Assembly (NCBI RefSeq): GCF_001543105.1
Contig: NZ_CP014159.1
Coordinates: 1,570,921-1,634,920 of the forward strand
Reading direction: 5' to 3'
From: Aerococcus christensenii
GTDB taxonomy: Bacteria > Bacillota > Bacilli > Lactobacillales > Aerococcaceae
DNA length: 64,000 nt
Numbering within the stretch: position 1 is the first letter of the stretch; each line of letters opens with the position of its first letter. Below are positions 17,541 to 28,597 of the stretch, one piece after another. The notes beneath the pieces were generated by a model. The model saw only the letters and a program-made list of their open reading frames with translations, searched no databases and was not told the origin of the DNA. Both the position numbers and the translations under genes were made by a program.

Positions 17541-17568
17541 TTCACATCTTGTCAATCTTTGTTATAAT
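17541..17568 (+). promoter_or_regulatory. Promoter of rqcH
   Basis: TTCACA at 17541-17546 and a consensus TATAAT at 17563-17568, 16 nt apart, lie about 27 nt upstream of the start codon. Confidence 0.55.
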
Positions 17569-17594
17569 AAAATTCTAAGAAAGTAGGTGGTTCC

Positions 17595-19262
17595 ATGTCT
17601 CTAGATGGATTATTTATCCATAGTCTCACCCAAGAACTTCATCAAGTTCTCTCTAAGGGACGCATCAACAAAATCCAACAACCCTATGACCAAGAAATTC
17701 TTTTGACCATTCGTCAAGACCGGCGCACTTATAAATTATTACTAGCTGCCACCCCTTCAGCTCCCCGTATTCAACTCACTCAAAGGGCTTATAGTATTCC
17801 TGAAACGCCTCAAAACTTTTGTATGTTTTTGAGAAAACATATAGAAGGCGCAACCATTACAGGGGTTCATCAGTATGAAGCGGACCGCATTGTTTCCGTC
17901 GATCTCTGTTGCTATAACGAACTCGGTGATCCCCTCAAACGTCACCTCGTCATTGAAATCATGGGCAGGCGATCTAATATCCTTGTTTTGGATGAGGAAC
18001 ATACCATTATGGACCTCATCACCAAAATTCCGCCAGCCCTCAACCGGTATCGGACGCTGCTTCCAGGAGCGCATTATTGTCTTCCCCCTCAAGCGAACAA
18101 GGAAAATCCTTTCACCCACTTGGAAACTTTTCCTTTTGATGAAGAATTATCAAAAGTGTCATTACAAGCTTATTTTATGGGTTTTGGAGCAGACAGTGCC
18201 CAAGAAGTCCTCTATCGACTAAAGGGACAGTCCCCTGATGAGCAGGTTCACCGTTTCAAAACTTTTATTCAATCCTTCATGCAACCAAGGCCTTGTCTTA
18301 CTAAGCAAGATAACAAGGTTCATATGACGGCTTTCCCTTATGAACATCTCCTGGGAGAACGCCAAACTTTCGATAGCCTAAGTCAGTTAATGGACGCTTA
18401 TTATGATCAAGTCTCTCAATATACTCGCATTAATCAGGTTAGTGAACAATTGGGCCAAGTGGTCAACAAAAAACTCAAACATTGTCAAAAAAAACTCGCC
18501 AACCTCGCTAAGGACGAAGAAAAGAGTCAATCTGCAGAAGACTATCAGCTCAAGGGGGAATTACTCACTGCCTCCCTCTATCAACTCCACAAGGGACAAA
18601 CAGAGGTGACTCTCCCCAATTACTACGCTAATGGTGCTCCCATCACTATCTCTCTTGATCCAGCACTCTCTCCTTCTGATAATGCTCAGAAATACTTCCG
18701 GCAGTATCGAAAATATACTCATGCCAAAGAGCATATCGAGGAACAAAAAGCAAAAAACCAAGGAGAAGTGGATTATCTTCTCTCCATCTCTGGCCTACTC
18801 ACCTACGCAGAAGATAATGAATTACAAGCCATCAAACAAGAACTCATTCTCCAAGGTTACCTGTCTTCTCCTCATCAAAAACGAAAATCTAAAAACACTG
18901 CTCCACTCCAACCCAGACACTATCCATCAGTAGCTGGAAATTCCATTTGGATCGGACGCAACAACACGCAAAACGATCAACTCACCTTGAAAAAAGCACA
19001 CAAAGATTACTATTGGTTCCATACCCAAAATATTCCAGGCAGTCACGTTATCTTAGGAACTGACCACCCCACAGATGAAGAGCTCCTTCAAGCAGCTTCC
19101 TATGCGGCCTACTTTTCTAAATACCGCTACGCTACCCATGTACCGGTCGACTATACCCAAGTCAAACATGTCAAAAAACCTAAAGGGGCCAAGCCTGGCT
19201 TAGTCAATTACTTTAAACAAACCACTCTCTATGTTTCCCCAACTTCCCCAGATCCTAAGTAA
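17595..19262 (+). CDS. rqcH: Ribosome quality control protein RqcH (NFACT family, FbpA/Rqc2 homolog)
   Basis: A 555-residue NFACT protein. It contains the N-terminal NFACT-N domain (about 1-200, starting MSLDGLFIHSLTQEL), the HhH and coiled-coil middle part (about 200-420, lysine/glutamate-rich) and the C-terminal NFACT-R domain with KKAHKDYYWFHTQNIPGSHV near residue 460. In Firmicutes RqcH binds split 50S subunits carrying stalled peptidyl-tRNA and adds C-terminal alanine tails. Older annotations call it fibronectin-binding protein. The protein lacks a signal peptide, which agrees with the ribosome role. It has its own promoter and AGTAGGTGG before the ATG. Confidence 0.9.
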   Translation: MSLDGLFIHSLTQELHQVLSKGRINKIQQPYDQEILLTIRQDRRTYKLLLAATPSAPRIQLTQRAYSIPETPQNFCMFLRKHIEGATITGVHQYEADRIVSVDLCCYNELGDPLKRHLVIEIMGRRSNILVLDEEHTIMDLITKIPPALNRYRTLLPGAHYCLPPQANKENPFTHLETFPFDEELSKVSLQAYFMGFGADSAQEVLYRLKGQSPDEQVHRFKTFIQSFMQPRPCLTKQDNKVHMTAFPYEHLLGERQTFDSLSQLMDAYYDQVSQYTRINQVSEQLGQVVNKKLKHCQKKLANLAKDEEKSQSAEDYQLKGELLTASLYQLHKGQTEVTLPNYYANGAPITISLDPALSPSDNAQKYFRQYRKYTHAKEHIEEQKAKNQGEVDYLLSISGLLTYAEDNELQAIKQELILQGYLSSPHQKRKSKNTAPLQPRHYPSVAGNSIWIGRNNTQNDQLTLKKAHKDYYWFHTQNIPGSHVILGTDHPTDEELLQAASYAAYFSKYRYATHVPVDYTQVKHVKKPKGAKPGLVNYFKQTTLYVSPTSPDPK

Positions 19263-19267
19263 GAATC

Positions 19268-19281
19268 CGAACATTTGTTTG
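19268..19281. promoter_or_regulatory. LexA (SOS) box in the lexA promoter
   Basis: CGAACATTTGTTTG matches the Gram-positive LexA operator CGAACATATGTTCG at 12 of 14 positions. It lies about 50 nt upstream of lexA, as expected for autoregulation. Both half-site cores (GAAC and GTTT) are recognisable, the right one weaker. Confidence 0.75.
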
Positions 19282-19329
19282 TAAAATTTCTTTCCTTATG
19301 CTACACTAAAGGTAATCTGAAAGAAAGTG

Positions 19330-19953
19330 ATGGTGGTAATAATGAAAGAGCGTCCACTCCAAATTCTTCAATGCATTTATGATAACGTCGAAGAGAAGGG
19401 ATATCCTCCAACAATCCGTGAAATTTGTGAGTGTGTCGGACTTACTTCTACGTCCACTGTGCATTCTCATCTCAATCGCTTAGAACAAGGAGGCTACCTG
19501 TTCAAAGATTCTACAAAGCCACGCGCCTTAGAGATTACGCAAAAAGGTTACAAATTATTAGGCGTTAACCACCAAGGTATCCCTATAGTCGGAACAGTAA
19601 CAGCCGGCCAACCTATTGATGCCATTGAAGATATTGAAGGCTACTTTCCCTGCCCACCTTCCCTCAACGCCAATGAAGCCGATTACTTTATGCTACAGAT
19701 TCGCGGCGAAAGTATGATCGAAGCGGGAATTTTAGATGGAGATTACGTGATTGTTCGCCAACAAAATTCAGCTTCTAACGGAGATATTGTCATCGCTATG
19801 ACCGAAGAAGAACAAGCTACCTGTAAGCGGTTTTTCAAAGAACAAGACTACATCCGACTACAACCTGAAAATTCTTCCATGTCAGCTATTATTCTCAGAA
19901 ATTGCTATATTCTTGGAAAAGTAGTTTCCCTTTACCGTCCACATACTTTTTAA
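19330..19953 (+). CDS. lexA: LexA repressor
   Basis: The SOS-response repressor and self-cleaving protease (207 residues). The N-terminal winged helix-turn-helix contains [17 protein letters not shown]. The autocleavage Ala-Gly bond lies in GTVTAGQPI near residue 93. The catalytic serine is in [10 protein letters not shown] near residue 130 and the catalytic lysine in EQATCKRFF near residue 167. An operator-like box is present upstream. The start could also be the ATG at 19342 ([10 protein letters not shown]) or a GTG at 19327; the ATG at 19330 gives a length close to Enterococcus and Bacillus LexA. Confidence 0.93.
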   Translation: MVVIMKERPLQILQCIYDNVEEKGYPPTIREICECVGLTSTSTVHSHLNRLEQGGYLFKDSTKPRALEITQKGYKLLGVNHQGIPIVGTVTAGQPIDAIEDIEGYFPCPPSLNANEADYFMLQIRGESMIEAGILDGDYVIVRQQNSASNGDIVIAMTEEEQATCKRFFKEQDYIRLQPENSSMSAIILRNCYILGKVVSLYRPHTF

Positions 19954-19999
19954 ACGCTCAGTTTTCAATTCTTTTGAATGCTCGCTTATTCATTCCAAT

Positions 20000-20056
20000 A
20001 AAAAATCGCATGATTTTTAAGCTCTCTAGTCTACTCATCATGCGATTTTTCTTTTT
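20000..20056. terminator. Bidirectional terminator between lexA and apt
   Basis: AAAAATCGCATGAT and ATCATGCGATTTTT form a 14-bp stem around a 22-nt loop between the convergent genes, with T-rich and A-rich flanks. Confidence 0.8.
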
Positions 20057-20072
20057 ATTTTTGGGAATTCCC

Positions 20073-20585
20073 TTAATAAGTCAATAAGCTAAAGATATCT
20101 AAATCTTGGATAGCTTCACGTCCCTTGAGGTCTTTTAATTCAATAATAAAAGCAGCTCCAACCACTTTGCCTCCTAATTTTTCAACAATTTCACGGGTAG
20201 CATGAATCGTCCCACCCGTTGCCAATAAGTCATCAATGACCACCACTTTTTGTCCTGGGCGAATGGCATCTGCGTGCATTTCAATCTGATTAGTCCCATA
20301 TTCCAAATCATACTTAAAAGATTCAGTCTCACGAGGGAGCTTACCTGGCTTTCTCGCAGGAGAAAACCCTATATTTAAAGCATAGGCTACTGGACAGCCT
20401 ACAATAAATCCACGAGCTTCTGGTCCTACGATGAGGTCGGCCCCTTTTTCTTTAGCAAAAGCTGCGATTTGGTCAATCACATAAGAAAAAGCTTCAGGTG
20501 ACTGTAAAATCGGTGTAATATCTCTAAATATAATTCCTTTCTCAGGAAAATCAGGAATATCCTTAACATAATCTTTTAATTGCAT
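20073..20585 (-). CDS. apt: Adenine phosphoribosyltransferase
   Basis: A purine salvage enzyme (170 residues) that makes AMP from adenine and PRPP. The PRPP-binding motif [16 protein letters not shown] lies near residue 120. The N-terminal [15 protein letters not shown] and the base-binding [15 protein letters not shown] stretches are typical. It follows recJ by 2 nt on the same strand, an arrangement common in Firmicutes, so recJ and apt are co-transcribed. Confidence 0.95.
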   Translation of the reverse strand: MQLKDYVKDIPDFPEKGIIFRDITPILQSPEAFSYVIDQIAAFAKEKGADLIVGPEARGFIVGCPVAYALNIGFSPARKPGKLPRETESFKYDLEYGTNQIEMHADAIRPGQKVVVIDDLLATGGTIHATREIVEKLGGKVVGAAFIIELKDLKGREAIQDLDIFSLLTY

Positions 20586-20587
20586 GC

Positions 20588-22915
20588 TTACTCCTCCTCA
20601 TAAAGGTAAGACTTAATCGTCTGTATCGTTTGTGTTTGTAATAATTTTTCACTCTTCACTTGGTTTTGCCAGGCTTGCAAATACCGAGACGTTTGCAAGT
20701 CTACCTTATTTTGGGAAGTAAAGAAATGAATTTGAGTATTCAATCGTTGAATAAAGCCCACTTCTTCCATTATTTTTAAAATGACTTCTAATTTAGGCTC
20801 AGGAAGTTTTAAATAAGCCGCTAAATTAGAAAATTTTCCTTTGAGATCAATCATTTGATGCTGTCTCAAGTAACGATAAACTAAAGTAACCTCTTCTCGT
20901 TGAATGCTACCCATTTGACTAATCGGGCGGGCAAGATAGGCAAATAAATAGAGACTATCGATTCTTTTTTCTTTTATAAAACGTTTCAAAGCTTCTAAAT
21001 TTTTCGGTTGATCGAAAATCACTAACTGACGATAAACAGCCTTAGATTGCTGTAAGTCATTTGGTCCAATGGCTAAAGCTCCACTTGGCAACATGCCTTG
21101 ATAACGTTCTTTTAAAGTGGGTTCTTCAAAATAATAGTAGGCTTCTTGAACAGAAAAAATTTGTGAGGAATTCTGGGAATGACGCCAGTCAACTAATAAG
21201 GGACCTTCTCCCCAAAAATCAATCACTCGGCCTTGTGGGGTAACTCGGCCTTGCCAAGAGTTCAAACTCGCCTCACAGACCACTTGAAGCACTTGGCCTT
21301 TCGATAGGTAAGAAGCAGTCTCTCCCTTTCCAAAAGCCACTGCCTCTAGTCCCAGACTTCCTTCTTTTTCACTGAGTTTTAGCTTCAAGGTTTTCTGGTT
21401 TTTCCCTAGCGCCCTGGCTTCTATTACTTGAACATCTTTCAATAGAAAACGAGGAACTGGATTATCAGTACCAAACGGACGAAGGCAGTCCAAAGAATGT
21501 ATCGTTTCTTCAGTAAACTGATCCAAGCTTAGCTTACTATCATAAGTTAGGCGACTTTTCTTTTGGATACAATCATGATCTTCTTTTGCAGCTTCCTTGA
21601 GCGCTTTTTGCCACTCTTCAAATTGATCAACAGGAACGGTCATGCCTCCAGCCATAGCATGCCCTCCGCTTTCTGGCGCATAGGCTTTGCCTGCTTGTAA
21701 AACTCTAAAAAGATTGACACCTTCAATAGACCTACCAGATCCCTTATAAACTTGGCGATCTTCTAACTTCGTTAGAACAAGGGTCGGCCGATGATACTTC
21801 TCTACAAGGCGAGAAGCCACGATACCCAACACGCCTTCGTGCCAACCTTCTTTTTTGACAATAAGTAAATCTTCCAGCTCGTCTAAGGCTTCGACTTGTT
21901 GAAAGGCCTCTTGCGTAATCTTATCCACAATTGATCGTCGGGTTTGATTAGAAACTTCAATTTGATCAACTAACGATTTGGCTTCTTCCACATCAAAGGT
22001 CGTTAAGAGTTCAACCCCTGGCATAGCAGACCCTAACCTCCCCAAAGCATTGAGCCGAGGGGCCAGTTGGAAAGCCACCGTTTCTTCATTTAGGTTTTTG
22101 GGATCTACTCCTACCCGTTGGATCAGTTCCGCTAGTCCTACCCGGTCTGTATTTTGCATAAGCTTGAGTCCCATTTGAACAATGGTTCGATTTTCATCGG
22201 TTAAACTCACCAAATCAGCAATGGTCCCAATCGCACACACATCCAAATATTCAGTCGGTAAATCGCCGAGTAAAGCAGTTGCTACTTTCAAAGCAACCCC
22301 TACTCCACATAGATCTCCAAAGGGATAGTGTCCCTTTGGATGGCGAGCATGTACAACCGCATAAGCTTCAGGAAGAGTCTCTCCAATCTCATGATGATCG
22401 GTAATGATGACATCTACTCCCCGTTCCTTGGCATAATGAATGGCTTGATGACCCGCCACTCCATTATCACAAGTGATAATCAACTGAATGCCTTGCTCAA
22501 TGTAATACTTGTAAACACTCTGATTAGGGCCATATCCATCTTCGAATCGATCCGGAAGGTAATAAGACACATTCGCTCCTAGAGAGTCTAAAACTTCTAC
22601 TAAAATCGTTGTCGCTGTAATTCCATCTGCATCATAATCTCCGTATATGAGAATGGCTTCATTATTTAAAATAGCCGTTCGAATTCGTTCAACCGCCTTC
22701 TCCATATCATAAAGAAGAAAAGGATCATGAAAAACTTCAGACGGCTTCAAAAAATTCTCAATCGCTTCTTTTGTTTGATATCCCCTACTTAAAGCTAATT
22801 CCACCAATAAAGGGGAACACTTCATTTCTTTAGCTAGGGACTGTAAGTCCACTTCTTTGAGGTTTGGAATCTTTTTTTCTTCCCAATCATAAGTTGAATT
22901 CAACATCTTGGGCAC
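20588..22915 (-). CDS. recJ: Single-stranded-DNA-specific exonuclease RecJ
   Basis: A 5'-3' single-strand DNA exonuclease for recombination and mismatch/base-excision repair, about 775 residues. DHH phosphoesterase motifs are visible: [12 protein letters not shown] near residue 92, CDNGVAG near 150 and TDHHEIG near 173. The DHHA1 motif [10 protein letters not shown] lies near 417. The C-terminal extension of about 200 residues is the Firmicutes-type RecJ C-terminal region. The start is uncertain: AAGGAGG overlaps a GTG at 22921, so the GTG at 22915 (5 nt after the site) is preferred; an ATG follows at 22906. apt follows directly. Confidence 0.93.
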   Translation of the reverse strand: MPKMLNSTYDWEEKKIPNLKEVDLQSLAKEMKCSPLLVELALSRGYQTKEAIENFLKPSEVFHDPFLLYDMEKAVERIRTAILNNEAILIYGDYDADGITATTILVEVLDSLGANVSYYLPDRFEDGYGPNQSVYKYYIEQGIQLIITCDNGVAGHQAIHYAKERGVDVIITDHHEIGETLPEAYAVVHARHPKGHYPFGDLCGVGVALKVATALLGDLPTEYLDVCAIGTIADLVSLTDENRTIVQMGLKLMQNTDRVGLAELIQRVGVDPKNLNEETVAFQLAPRLNALGRLGSAMPGVELLTTFDVEEAKSLVDQIEVSNQTRRSIVDKITQEAFQQVEALDELEDLLIVKKEGWHEGVLGIVASRLVEKYHRPTLVLTKLEDRQVYKGSGRSIEGVNLFRVLQAGKAYAPESGGHAMAGGMTVPVDQFEEWQKALKEAAKEDHDCIQKKSRLTYDSKLSLDQFTEETIHSLDCLRPFGTDNPVPRFLLKDVQVIEARALGKNQKTLKLKLSEKEGSLGLEAVAFGKGETASYLSKGQVLQVVCEASLNSWQGRVTPQGRVIDFWGEGPLLVDWRHSQNSSQIFSVQEAYYYFEEPTLKERYQGMLPSGALAIGPNDLQQSKAVYRQLVIFDQPKNLEALKRFIKEKRIDSLYLFAYLARPISQMGSIQREEVTLVYRYLRQHQMIDLKGKFSNLAAYLKLPEPKLEVILKIMEEVGFIQRLNTQIHFFTSQNKVDLQTSRYLQAWQNQVKSEKLLQTQTIQTIKSYLYEEE

Positions 22916-22947
22916 TGACACCTCCTTATTTATCCTATCTGAAAAAT

Positions 22948-23868
22948 TTAGATCGTGTATTCATCGAAATCTTTCACAACATAGGAGGCCTCAAAAATTT
23001 GTCTGGCCCCTTTTTCCAATTCTTGCGCCATTTTTCCAACATAACGCGCTGAAATATGTGTCAAATAAAGTTTGCTAATACCTGCTTTTTTAGCCAATTT
23101 AGCTGCTTGACCAGCCGTTGTATGGAAGTAATTATATGCCATCTTCTCTTCTCCAGCCGCAAAAGTCGCTTCATGAACTAATACATCTGCGCCTTCTGCT
23201 AAGCGGATACCTTGTGGACAATAGCGAGTATCTCCATAGATTGCAAGAATTTTGCCCTTTCTATCAGGGCCTACAAAATCTTTTCCGTCTAGCACTCTAC
23301 CATCCTCTAAGGTAATCTGCTTCAAGGCTTTTAATTGCCCTAAAAGTGGGCCATCTGGGACGCCTGCCTCACGCGCTTTATCAATTAATAATTCACCGAC
23401 CTTATCTGCCTCCACAATTCGAAAACCATACGAAGGCACCGCATGTTCTAAAGTATCATAGGTCACTGTGAACTGGTCATCTTCAAAAGCTACCCCTGTT
23501 TGCTCTAATTCAACAAAATGCAAGGGATAGGTTAATTTGGTTTGAGAAACTTTTAAACTGGTTAACACAAACTCCTTCACACCTACAGGGCCATAGATCG
23601 TTAGCGGCGTATTTTCTCCCCCTTGAAAAGACCGTGAACTTAAAAAACCAGGGAGTCCATACATATGATCCCCATGAACGTGACTGATAAAAATCTTGGT
23701 CACCTTTCGAGGCTTGAGGGTTGTCTTTAAAATTTGTTGTTGAGTGCCTTCTCCACAATCAAACATCCACATCTCATTGCGCTCTTCTAAAAGTTTAAGA
23801 ATCGTACAACTCACATTCCTAGGCTTGGATGGGACACCAGCTCCTGTTCCAATAAAAGCGAGTTCCAT
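22948..23868 (-). CDS. rnz: Ribonuclease Z (tRNA 3'-processing endonuclease)
   Basis: A metallo-beta-lactamase-fold endonuclease of 306 residues that cuts pre-tRNAs lacking an encoded CCA after the discriminator base. The zinc motif HVHGDHMYGLPG near residue 63 and the N-terminal LAFIGTGAGVPSKPRN are diagnostic. The YGDTRYC aspartate and the C-terminal LTHISARY histidine are present. The flexible arm region (VPDGPLLGQLKALKQ) is also seen. The start at 23868 has AAGGAGG about 7 nt upstream; a longer frame from 23892 has no binding site. It lies between obgE and recJ on the same strand. Confidence 0.93.
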   Translation of the reverse strand: MELAFIGTGAGVPSKPRNVSCTILKLLEERNEMWMFDCGEGTQQQILKTTLKPRKVTKIFISHVHGDHMYGLPGFLSSRSFQGGENTPLTIYGPVGVKEFVLTSLKVSQTKLTYPLHFVELEQTGVAFEDDQFTVTYDTLEHAVPSYGFRIVEADKVGELLIDKAREAGVPDGPLLGQLKALKQITLEDGRVLDGKDFVGPDRKGKILAIYGDTRYCPQGIRLAEGADVLVHEATFAAGEEKMAYNYFHTTAGQAAKLAKKAGISKLYLTHISARYVGKMAQELEKGARQIFEASYVVKDFDEYTI

Positions 23869-23922
23869 GCAAACCTCCTTTCTAATCCTCAAAAGGAAGG
23901 AGGAATACTCCCCCTCTTCCTT

Positions 23923-25257
23923 CTATTCCATAAATTCAAATTCATAATCCAAAATACGAACAATGTCTCCTGCCTGTGCTCCATGTTCACTGAGCGCTTG
24001 ATCGACTCCATGATAAGCTAATTTTCGTGCAAAACGTAAAGCACTTTCATGGTATTCCAAGTTTGCCATTTTGAAATCTCTTTCAATAGGCTCTCCTGAA
24101 AGCACATAAACGCCATCTTTATCTTGATTAATTTCAAAATAGGGTTCAGGTTCCAAATCTTTTTCCGTATAATTGGCCACTTTTTCTTCTGCTTTCTCCT
24201 CCTCTTGAAGGGCATGAAGACGTAAAGTTTCCTCTTCTACTAAACGTGCAGTTTCCTCCATCAGAGCTTCGACTCCTTTATGAGTAAAGGCTGAGATAGG
24301 AAAGATAGCTGGCGGCGTCAATTGCGGATAATTTTGCTTGAAATAGTTGCCTAATTTCTCTTGGAATTCTTCCAAATAGAGCTCCCCTTCTGGGATATCC
24401 ATCTTATTAGCCACGATCAAGGTAGGCCGCGCTAATAAGGCGGGATCATAAGCTTCTAATTCTTTATTAATCGCCACATAATCTTCAAAAGGATCTCGAT
24501 TTTCAAAAGACCCCATATCGACGACATGCAAGATCACTTTTGTTCGCTCAATATGCCGTAAAAATTGCATTCCAAGCCCAATGCCTTGAGAAGCACCTTC
24601 AATTAATCCTGGAAGGTCAGCTAAGACAAATGCTTCTTGGTTTTTGGGGGTTACCACCCCTAAATTAGGATTCAAGGTGGTGAAGTGATAGTCCCCAATC
24701 TTTGGATTAGCTCGAGAGACCACAGAGAGGAGCGTCGATTTTCCAACAGAAGGAAATCCTACCAAACCCGCATCTGCTAAAACTTTTAATTCTAACTTGA
24801 GCGTGCGCTCTTGGCCAGGCTCTCCGTTTTCTGCAATTTCTGGAGCAGGATTGTTATGGGTGGCAAATTTTATATTGCCTCTTCCGCCTCGACCGCCCTT
24901 TGCGACCACCAATTCTTGGCCAGCTTCGACTAAGTCGCCCAAAACTTCTTGACTATCCATATCTGTAACAACTGTTCCAGGAGGGACAGGGACCACGAGA
25001 GACTCTGCGCCTCGACCGTACTGACCTTTTGGCATCCCATTCTCTCCGGATTTTGCTTTGAAGTGTTGATTATAACGGAAATCAATTAATGTTCGAAGCC
25101 CTTCATCGACTTTGAAGATAATATCTCCTCCGCGTCCGCCATCTCCACCTGCTGGACCTCCATCAGGACGATACTTTTCACGTAAGAAGGCTACCATACC
25201 ATCTCCGCCCTTACCTGCTTTAACTTTAATTTTGGCGTAATCATAAAAAGTTGACAA
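23923..25257 (-). CDS. obgE: GTPase ObgE/CgtA
   Basis: An essential ribosome-assembly GTPase of 444 residues. The glycine-rich Obg fold occupies about 1-157 ([27 protein letters not shown]). The G domain follows with the G1 loop [12 protein letters not shown] near residue 166, DLPGLIEGA and NKMD near 284. The C-terminal OCT domain covers about 365-444 ([15 protein letters not shown]). The acidic linker EEEKAEEKV separates the G and OCT domains. It lies 37 nt downstream of glyS and may be read from the glyQS promoter or its own. Confidence 0.95.
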   Translation of the reverse strand: MSTFYDYAKIKVKAGKGGDGMVAFLREKYRPDGGPAGGDGGRGGDIIFKVDEGLRTLIDFRYNQHFKAKSGENGMPKGQYGRGAESLVVPVPPGTVVTDMDSQEVLGDLVEAGQELVVAKGGRGGRGNIKFATHNNPAPEIAENGEPGQERTLKLELKVLADAGLVGFPSVGKSTLLSVVSRANPKIGDYHFTTLNPNLGVVTPKNQEAFVLADLPGLIEGASQGIGLGMQFLRHIERTKVILHVVDMGSFENRDPFEDYVAINKELEAYDPALLARPTLIVANKMDIPEGELYLEEFQEKLGNYFKQNYPQLTPPAIFPISAFTHKGVEALMEETARLVEEETLRLHALQEEEKAEEKVANYTEKDLEPEPYFEINQDKDGVYVLSGEPIERDFKMANLEYHESALRFARKLAYHGVDQALSEHGAQAGDIVRILDYEFEFME

Positions 25258-25293
25258 GAGTTCCGCCTCCTTTCTTTGGGTTGATTCATACTT

Positions 25294-27387
25294 TTATTTA
25301 TTGACAATCTCTTGAACGTTAAAATGAGCTGCCAGTGGCCGTGCTAATTGTTTTAATAGGGTCAAGCGGTTATTTCTGATCGCTTCATCTTCTGTAAAGA
25401 CCATATTCTCTTCGAAGAAACGGCTGATTAATGGCGTGAGTTGTTCTAATTCTTGGTAATTTTCTTCTTCAAATTCTCCTAAGTTCAATCCCTTCACCGC
25501 TTGGCAAAGTTCTTTTTCAGAAGAAGTTTCAAAGAGATCGGGATTAACGGTTGCTTGTTGAACGTGAAGTTCTTCTGCTTTTGCTTTCAAATTGCTAATC
25601 CGTTGCCAAGCTTCGACATTGGCCTTGAAGTGATCATCTTTGGCGTGATGATTCAAAGTCTTAGCTGTTTCAATAATGGATAAGACATCGAAAATTTCTG
25701 CTTCTCGAACCGCTTGAGAAATATCATACCGAATACCTTCGCTTTCTAGGGTATTCTTTAAGCGATCAGACACAAATTGAAGCAAGTCCGCTGAAACTTT
25801 GGATTCTTTTTCTTGATCGAAATTATAAACCAAATCAAGAAGTTCTTTGAGATCTGTATGCCATTCAAAAGGTAAGTGATAGTGCGCAAGAAGGGTCACT
25901 ATCCCAATCATTTGACGTCTTAAGGCAAAAGGATCGTTAGACCCAGAAGGAGCCTTTCCAATGGCGAAGAAGGAAATAATTGTTTCTAATTTATCAGCAA
26001 TTGCCATCAAAATTCCAAGCGGCGTTTGTGGCAATTCACTTTCTGACCCATTAGGGAGATAGTGTTCGCGAATGGCAATAGCCACAGCTTCATCTTCTCC
26101 AGCTTCTTTAGCATAGATTTCGCCGATAACCCCTTGGAGTTCACTAAACTCATCGACCATTTGCGTCACTAAGTCAAACTTATAGATAGATTGAAGGCGT
26201 GAAATTTGTGGCTTGAAGTCACTGGCTAACTGAGAAGCAAAGACCTCTTCCATGGCCCATTTGCTATACAAGAAGTTCGCCACTACTCCTGTCCGTTCCA
26301 TCTTTTGTTTGAGGGAACCAATTTTAGCATGGAAGGTTACGTGGGTTAATTTCTTAGCAAAATCATCAATAGCGACTTCTTTATCTTCTTTTACAAAGAA
26401 CATCGCATCTTCCAAACGGGCTACAAGGACCTTTTCATTTCCAGCTTTGACGCTTTCAAGGCCATCCTTTGTTCCGTTCCGTAAAGCAATGAAACGAGGT
26501 AACAAGTTTCCCTTCTGATCTTCTACTGCAAAGTAACGTTGATGTTCACGCATAGACGTAATCAAAACAGGAGCTGGGAGAGCCAAGTATTTCTCATCAA
26601 ATTCTCCCACAAAAGCTGTTGGATATTCGACCAATTGGGTCACTTCTTCAAGAAGATCGTCATCTTCCATAATATGGAAATGATGGCTTTCTTCCAATTC
26701 TTGAAGTTGGGATTGAATCATTGCTTTCCGTTTGTCTTGGTCAGCTACAATATACATTTCTGCCAAACGTTCTTCATAAGACACGGCATTGGTCAATTCA
26801 AAAGAATCTGGATGTAAGAAACGATGACCACGGCTCTTGCGTCCAGCTTGAAGCCCCATCACTTCAAAAGGTACGACTTCCTTATCTAAAAGCGAAACAA
26901 TCCAGTGTACAGGACGAATATAACGGAAATCATGATTGGCCCAAAACATAGCAACTGGGAAAGTCATCTGAGTGATACAGTCTTTAATTTTAGGAAGGAC
27001 TTCCACAGCAGGTTGACCAGGGGATTCCACTTTTACATGAGCGTATTCTTTTCCATTGATCGTTTCAAAATAGATATCATCTGTAGTTAATCCCTTACCA
27101 CGAACAAAGCCTTGCGCTGCTTTAGTCCAATTGCCCTCTTCATCCATAGCAATAGTTTTAGCAGGTCCCTTAGCCACTTCACTAAAATCGATTTGCTTGT
27201 CCGCTAAATTCTTCACTAACACTGCAAACCGACGGGGGGTAGCAAAAACTTGCGTGCTTTCAAAAGTTAAACGTTCTTCTTTTAAGAAAGCTTCCACTAA
27301 TTTTTGAAATTGTTGGCTGACTGAACGTACATATTGCGCCGGCATTTCTTCTAAGCCGACTTCGATCAAATAAAAATGATTATTCAT
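25294..27387 (-). CDS. glyS: Glycyl-tRNA synthetase beta subunit
   Basis: The large subunit (697 residues) of the alpha2-beta2 bacterial glycyl-tRNA synthetase, needed for tRNA binding and aminoacylation. The N-terminus [14 protein letters not shown] and the [11 protein letters not shown] segment near residue 50 are typical, as are the HD-like region ([11 protein letters not shown] near residue 463) and the C-terminal anticodon-binding part. It overlaps glyQ by 8 nt, so the two subunits are translationally coupled. Expression is probably controlled by the glycine T-box upstream of glyQ. Confidence 0.95.
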   Translation of the reverse strand: MNNHFYLIEVGLEEMPAQYVRSVSQQFQKLVEAFLKEERLTFESTQVFATPRRFAVLVKNLADKQIDFSEVAKGPAKTIAMDEEGNWTKAAQGFVRGKGLTTDDIYFETINGKEYAHVKVESPGQPAVEVLPKIKDCITQMTFPVAMFWANHDFRYIRPVHWIVSLLDKEVVPFEVMGLQAGRKSRGHRFLHPDSFELTNAVSYEERLAEMYIVADQDKRKAMIQSQLQELEESHHFHIMEDDDLLEEVTQLVEYPTAFVGEFDEKYLALPAPVLITSMREHQRYFAVEDQKGNLLPRFIALRNGTKDGLESVKAGNEKVLVARLEDAMFFVKEDKEVAIDDFAKKLTHVTFHAKIGSLKQKMERTGVVANFLYSKWAMEEVFASQLASDFKPQISRLQSIYKFDLVTQMVDEFSELQGVIGEIYAKEAGEDEAVAIAIREHYLPNGSESELPQTPLGILMAIADKLETIISFFAIGKAPSGSNDPFALRRQMIGIVTLLAHYHLPFEWHTDLKELLDLVYNFDQEKESKVSADLLQFVSDRLKNTLESEGIRYDISQAVREAEIFDVLSIIETAKTLNHHAKDDHFKANVEAWQRISNLKAKAEELHVQQATVNPDLFETSSEKELCQAVKGLNLGEFEEENYQELEQLTPLISRFFEENMVFTEDEAIRNNRLTLLKQLARPLAAHFNVQEIVNK

Positions 27388-28306
27388 GTTCTTCTTCCTC
27401 CTTTAGATACTGGCTAGCTTCTTCTCTGGAGAGCAGAGGGAATTTTAATTCTTTCCGTTTTTCTACCATGAGTCGAGCGACTTGTTGAGCCATATGACGA
27501 ACCCGTGCAAGATAAGCTGCGCGGTCTGTCACAGAAATCACACCACGTGCATCTAAAATATTAAAAGTATGCGAACATTTTAAAATATAGTCATAGGCAG
27601 GATGAACAAGGCCATTCTCCAATTGTTGGTTGGCTTCTTTTTCATAGGCATCAAAAGCTTTAAAGAGCATATCGGTATTTGCTTTTTCGAAAGAATATAC
27701 GGAGTGTTCATATTCAGGATGTTGGAAAATTTCCCCATACTTCACACCGTTCGACCATACTAAGTCATAGACGGAATCCACACCTTGTAAATAAGATGCT
27801 AAGCGTTCAATCCCATAAGTTAATTCAGAGGTCGTTGGATGGCAATCTAAACCTCCCACTTGTTGGAAGTAAGTAAACTGGGTCACTTCCATCCCATCTA
27901 ACCAAACTTCCCAACCTAAACCGGCACATCCCATAGAAGGATTTTCCCAGTTATCTTCCACAAAACGAATATCATGCTCTAAAGGATTAATACCTAAACT
28001 TTCTAAACTCTTGATGTAGAGTTCTTGAACATTTTCAGGATTAGGTTTTAAAACGACTTGATATTGATGGTGTTGGTATAAGCGGTTAGGGTTTTGCCCG
28101 TAACGTCCATCGTCTGGTCGACGAGAAGGTTCCACATAACAAGCCTTCCAAGGTTCTGGTCCAATAGCTCTTAAGAAGGTATAAGGGCTCATAGTCCCAG
28201 CCCCTTTTTCTGTATCATAAGCATTCATCACTAAGCAACCTTGCTCAGACCAAAATTGATGCAAGGCCAAAATCATTTCTTGAATTGTCGTTGCTTTCTT
28301 TGTCAT
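27380..28306 (-). CDS. glyQ: Glycyl-tRNA synthetase alpha subunit
   Basis: The catalytic small subunit (308 residues). Signature segments are [19 protein letters not shown] near residue 20, AYVEP-like [18 protein letters not shown] near residue 55 and LLARVRHM-like [13 protein letters not shown] near residue 268. It is first in the glyQ-glyS unit and lies behind a T-box leader. C-terminal residues overlap the glyS start. Confidence 0.95.
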   Translation of the reverse strand: MTKKATTIQEMILALHQFWSEQGCLVMNAYDTEKGAGTMSPYTFLRAIGPEPWKACYVEPSRRPDDGRYGQNPNRLYQHHQYQVVLKPNPENVQELYIKSLESLGINPLEHDIRFVEDNWENPSMGCAGLGWEVWLDGMEVTQFTYFQQVGGLDCHPTTSELTYGIERLASYLQGVDSVYDLVWSNGVKYGEIFQHPEYEHSVYSFEKANTDMLFKAFDAYEKEANQQLENGLVHPAYDYILKCSHTFNILDARGVISVTDRAAYLARVRHMAQQVARLMVEKRKELKFPLLSREEASQYLKEEEEHE

Positions 28307-28356
28307 TAATATTCCTCTCTCTCACTGTCCTAGGCTAGTTCTATTCTAGGGTTCAC

Positions 28357-28560
28357 GACAAATAAAAAACCTATGTATACCTCAGGTACACATAGGGACG
28401 TTCAAACGCGGTTCCACCCTATTTCTAGCAATAGCTAGCACTTTAGTTTGTTATGCTCAAGTACGCCTTTCAATAAAACTCCTGATCTGTTCCCACTCAC
28501 CAGACTCACTGCGCAAGAAGTGTTTATTTACTCTTTACTATCTATGCATAAACTTTTATA
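28357..28560 (-). promoter_or_regulatory. Glycine T-box leader of glyQS
   Basis: On the minus strand the leader contains the conserved T-box element AGGGTGGAACCGCG (28407-28420), then a terminator hairpin (CCTATGTGTAC with GTATACATAGG) and T-run at about 28357-28396. A plausible specifier is GGC (glycine) at 28465-28467, in GAAAGGCGTAC on the 3' side of stem I. Uncharged tRNA(Gly) would pair with the T-box and prevent termination, raising synthetase expression. The specifier call rests on its position and on the identity of the downstream gene. Confidence 0.88.
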
Positions 28561-28567
28561 CGCTCTT

Positions 28568-28597
28568 ATCATACTTTACTGGAATAGGAATCGTCAA
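28568..28597 (-). promoter_or_regulatory. Promoter of the glyQS T-box leader, overlapping the recO 3' end
   Basis: On the minus strand TTGACG (28592-28597) and TATGAT (28568-28573) are separated by 18 nt. Both lie inside or at the very end of recO, so glyQS has a promoter independent of the era-recO unit. Confidence 0.55.
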
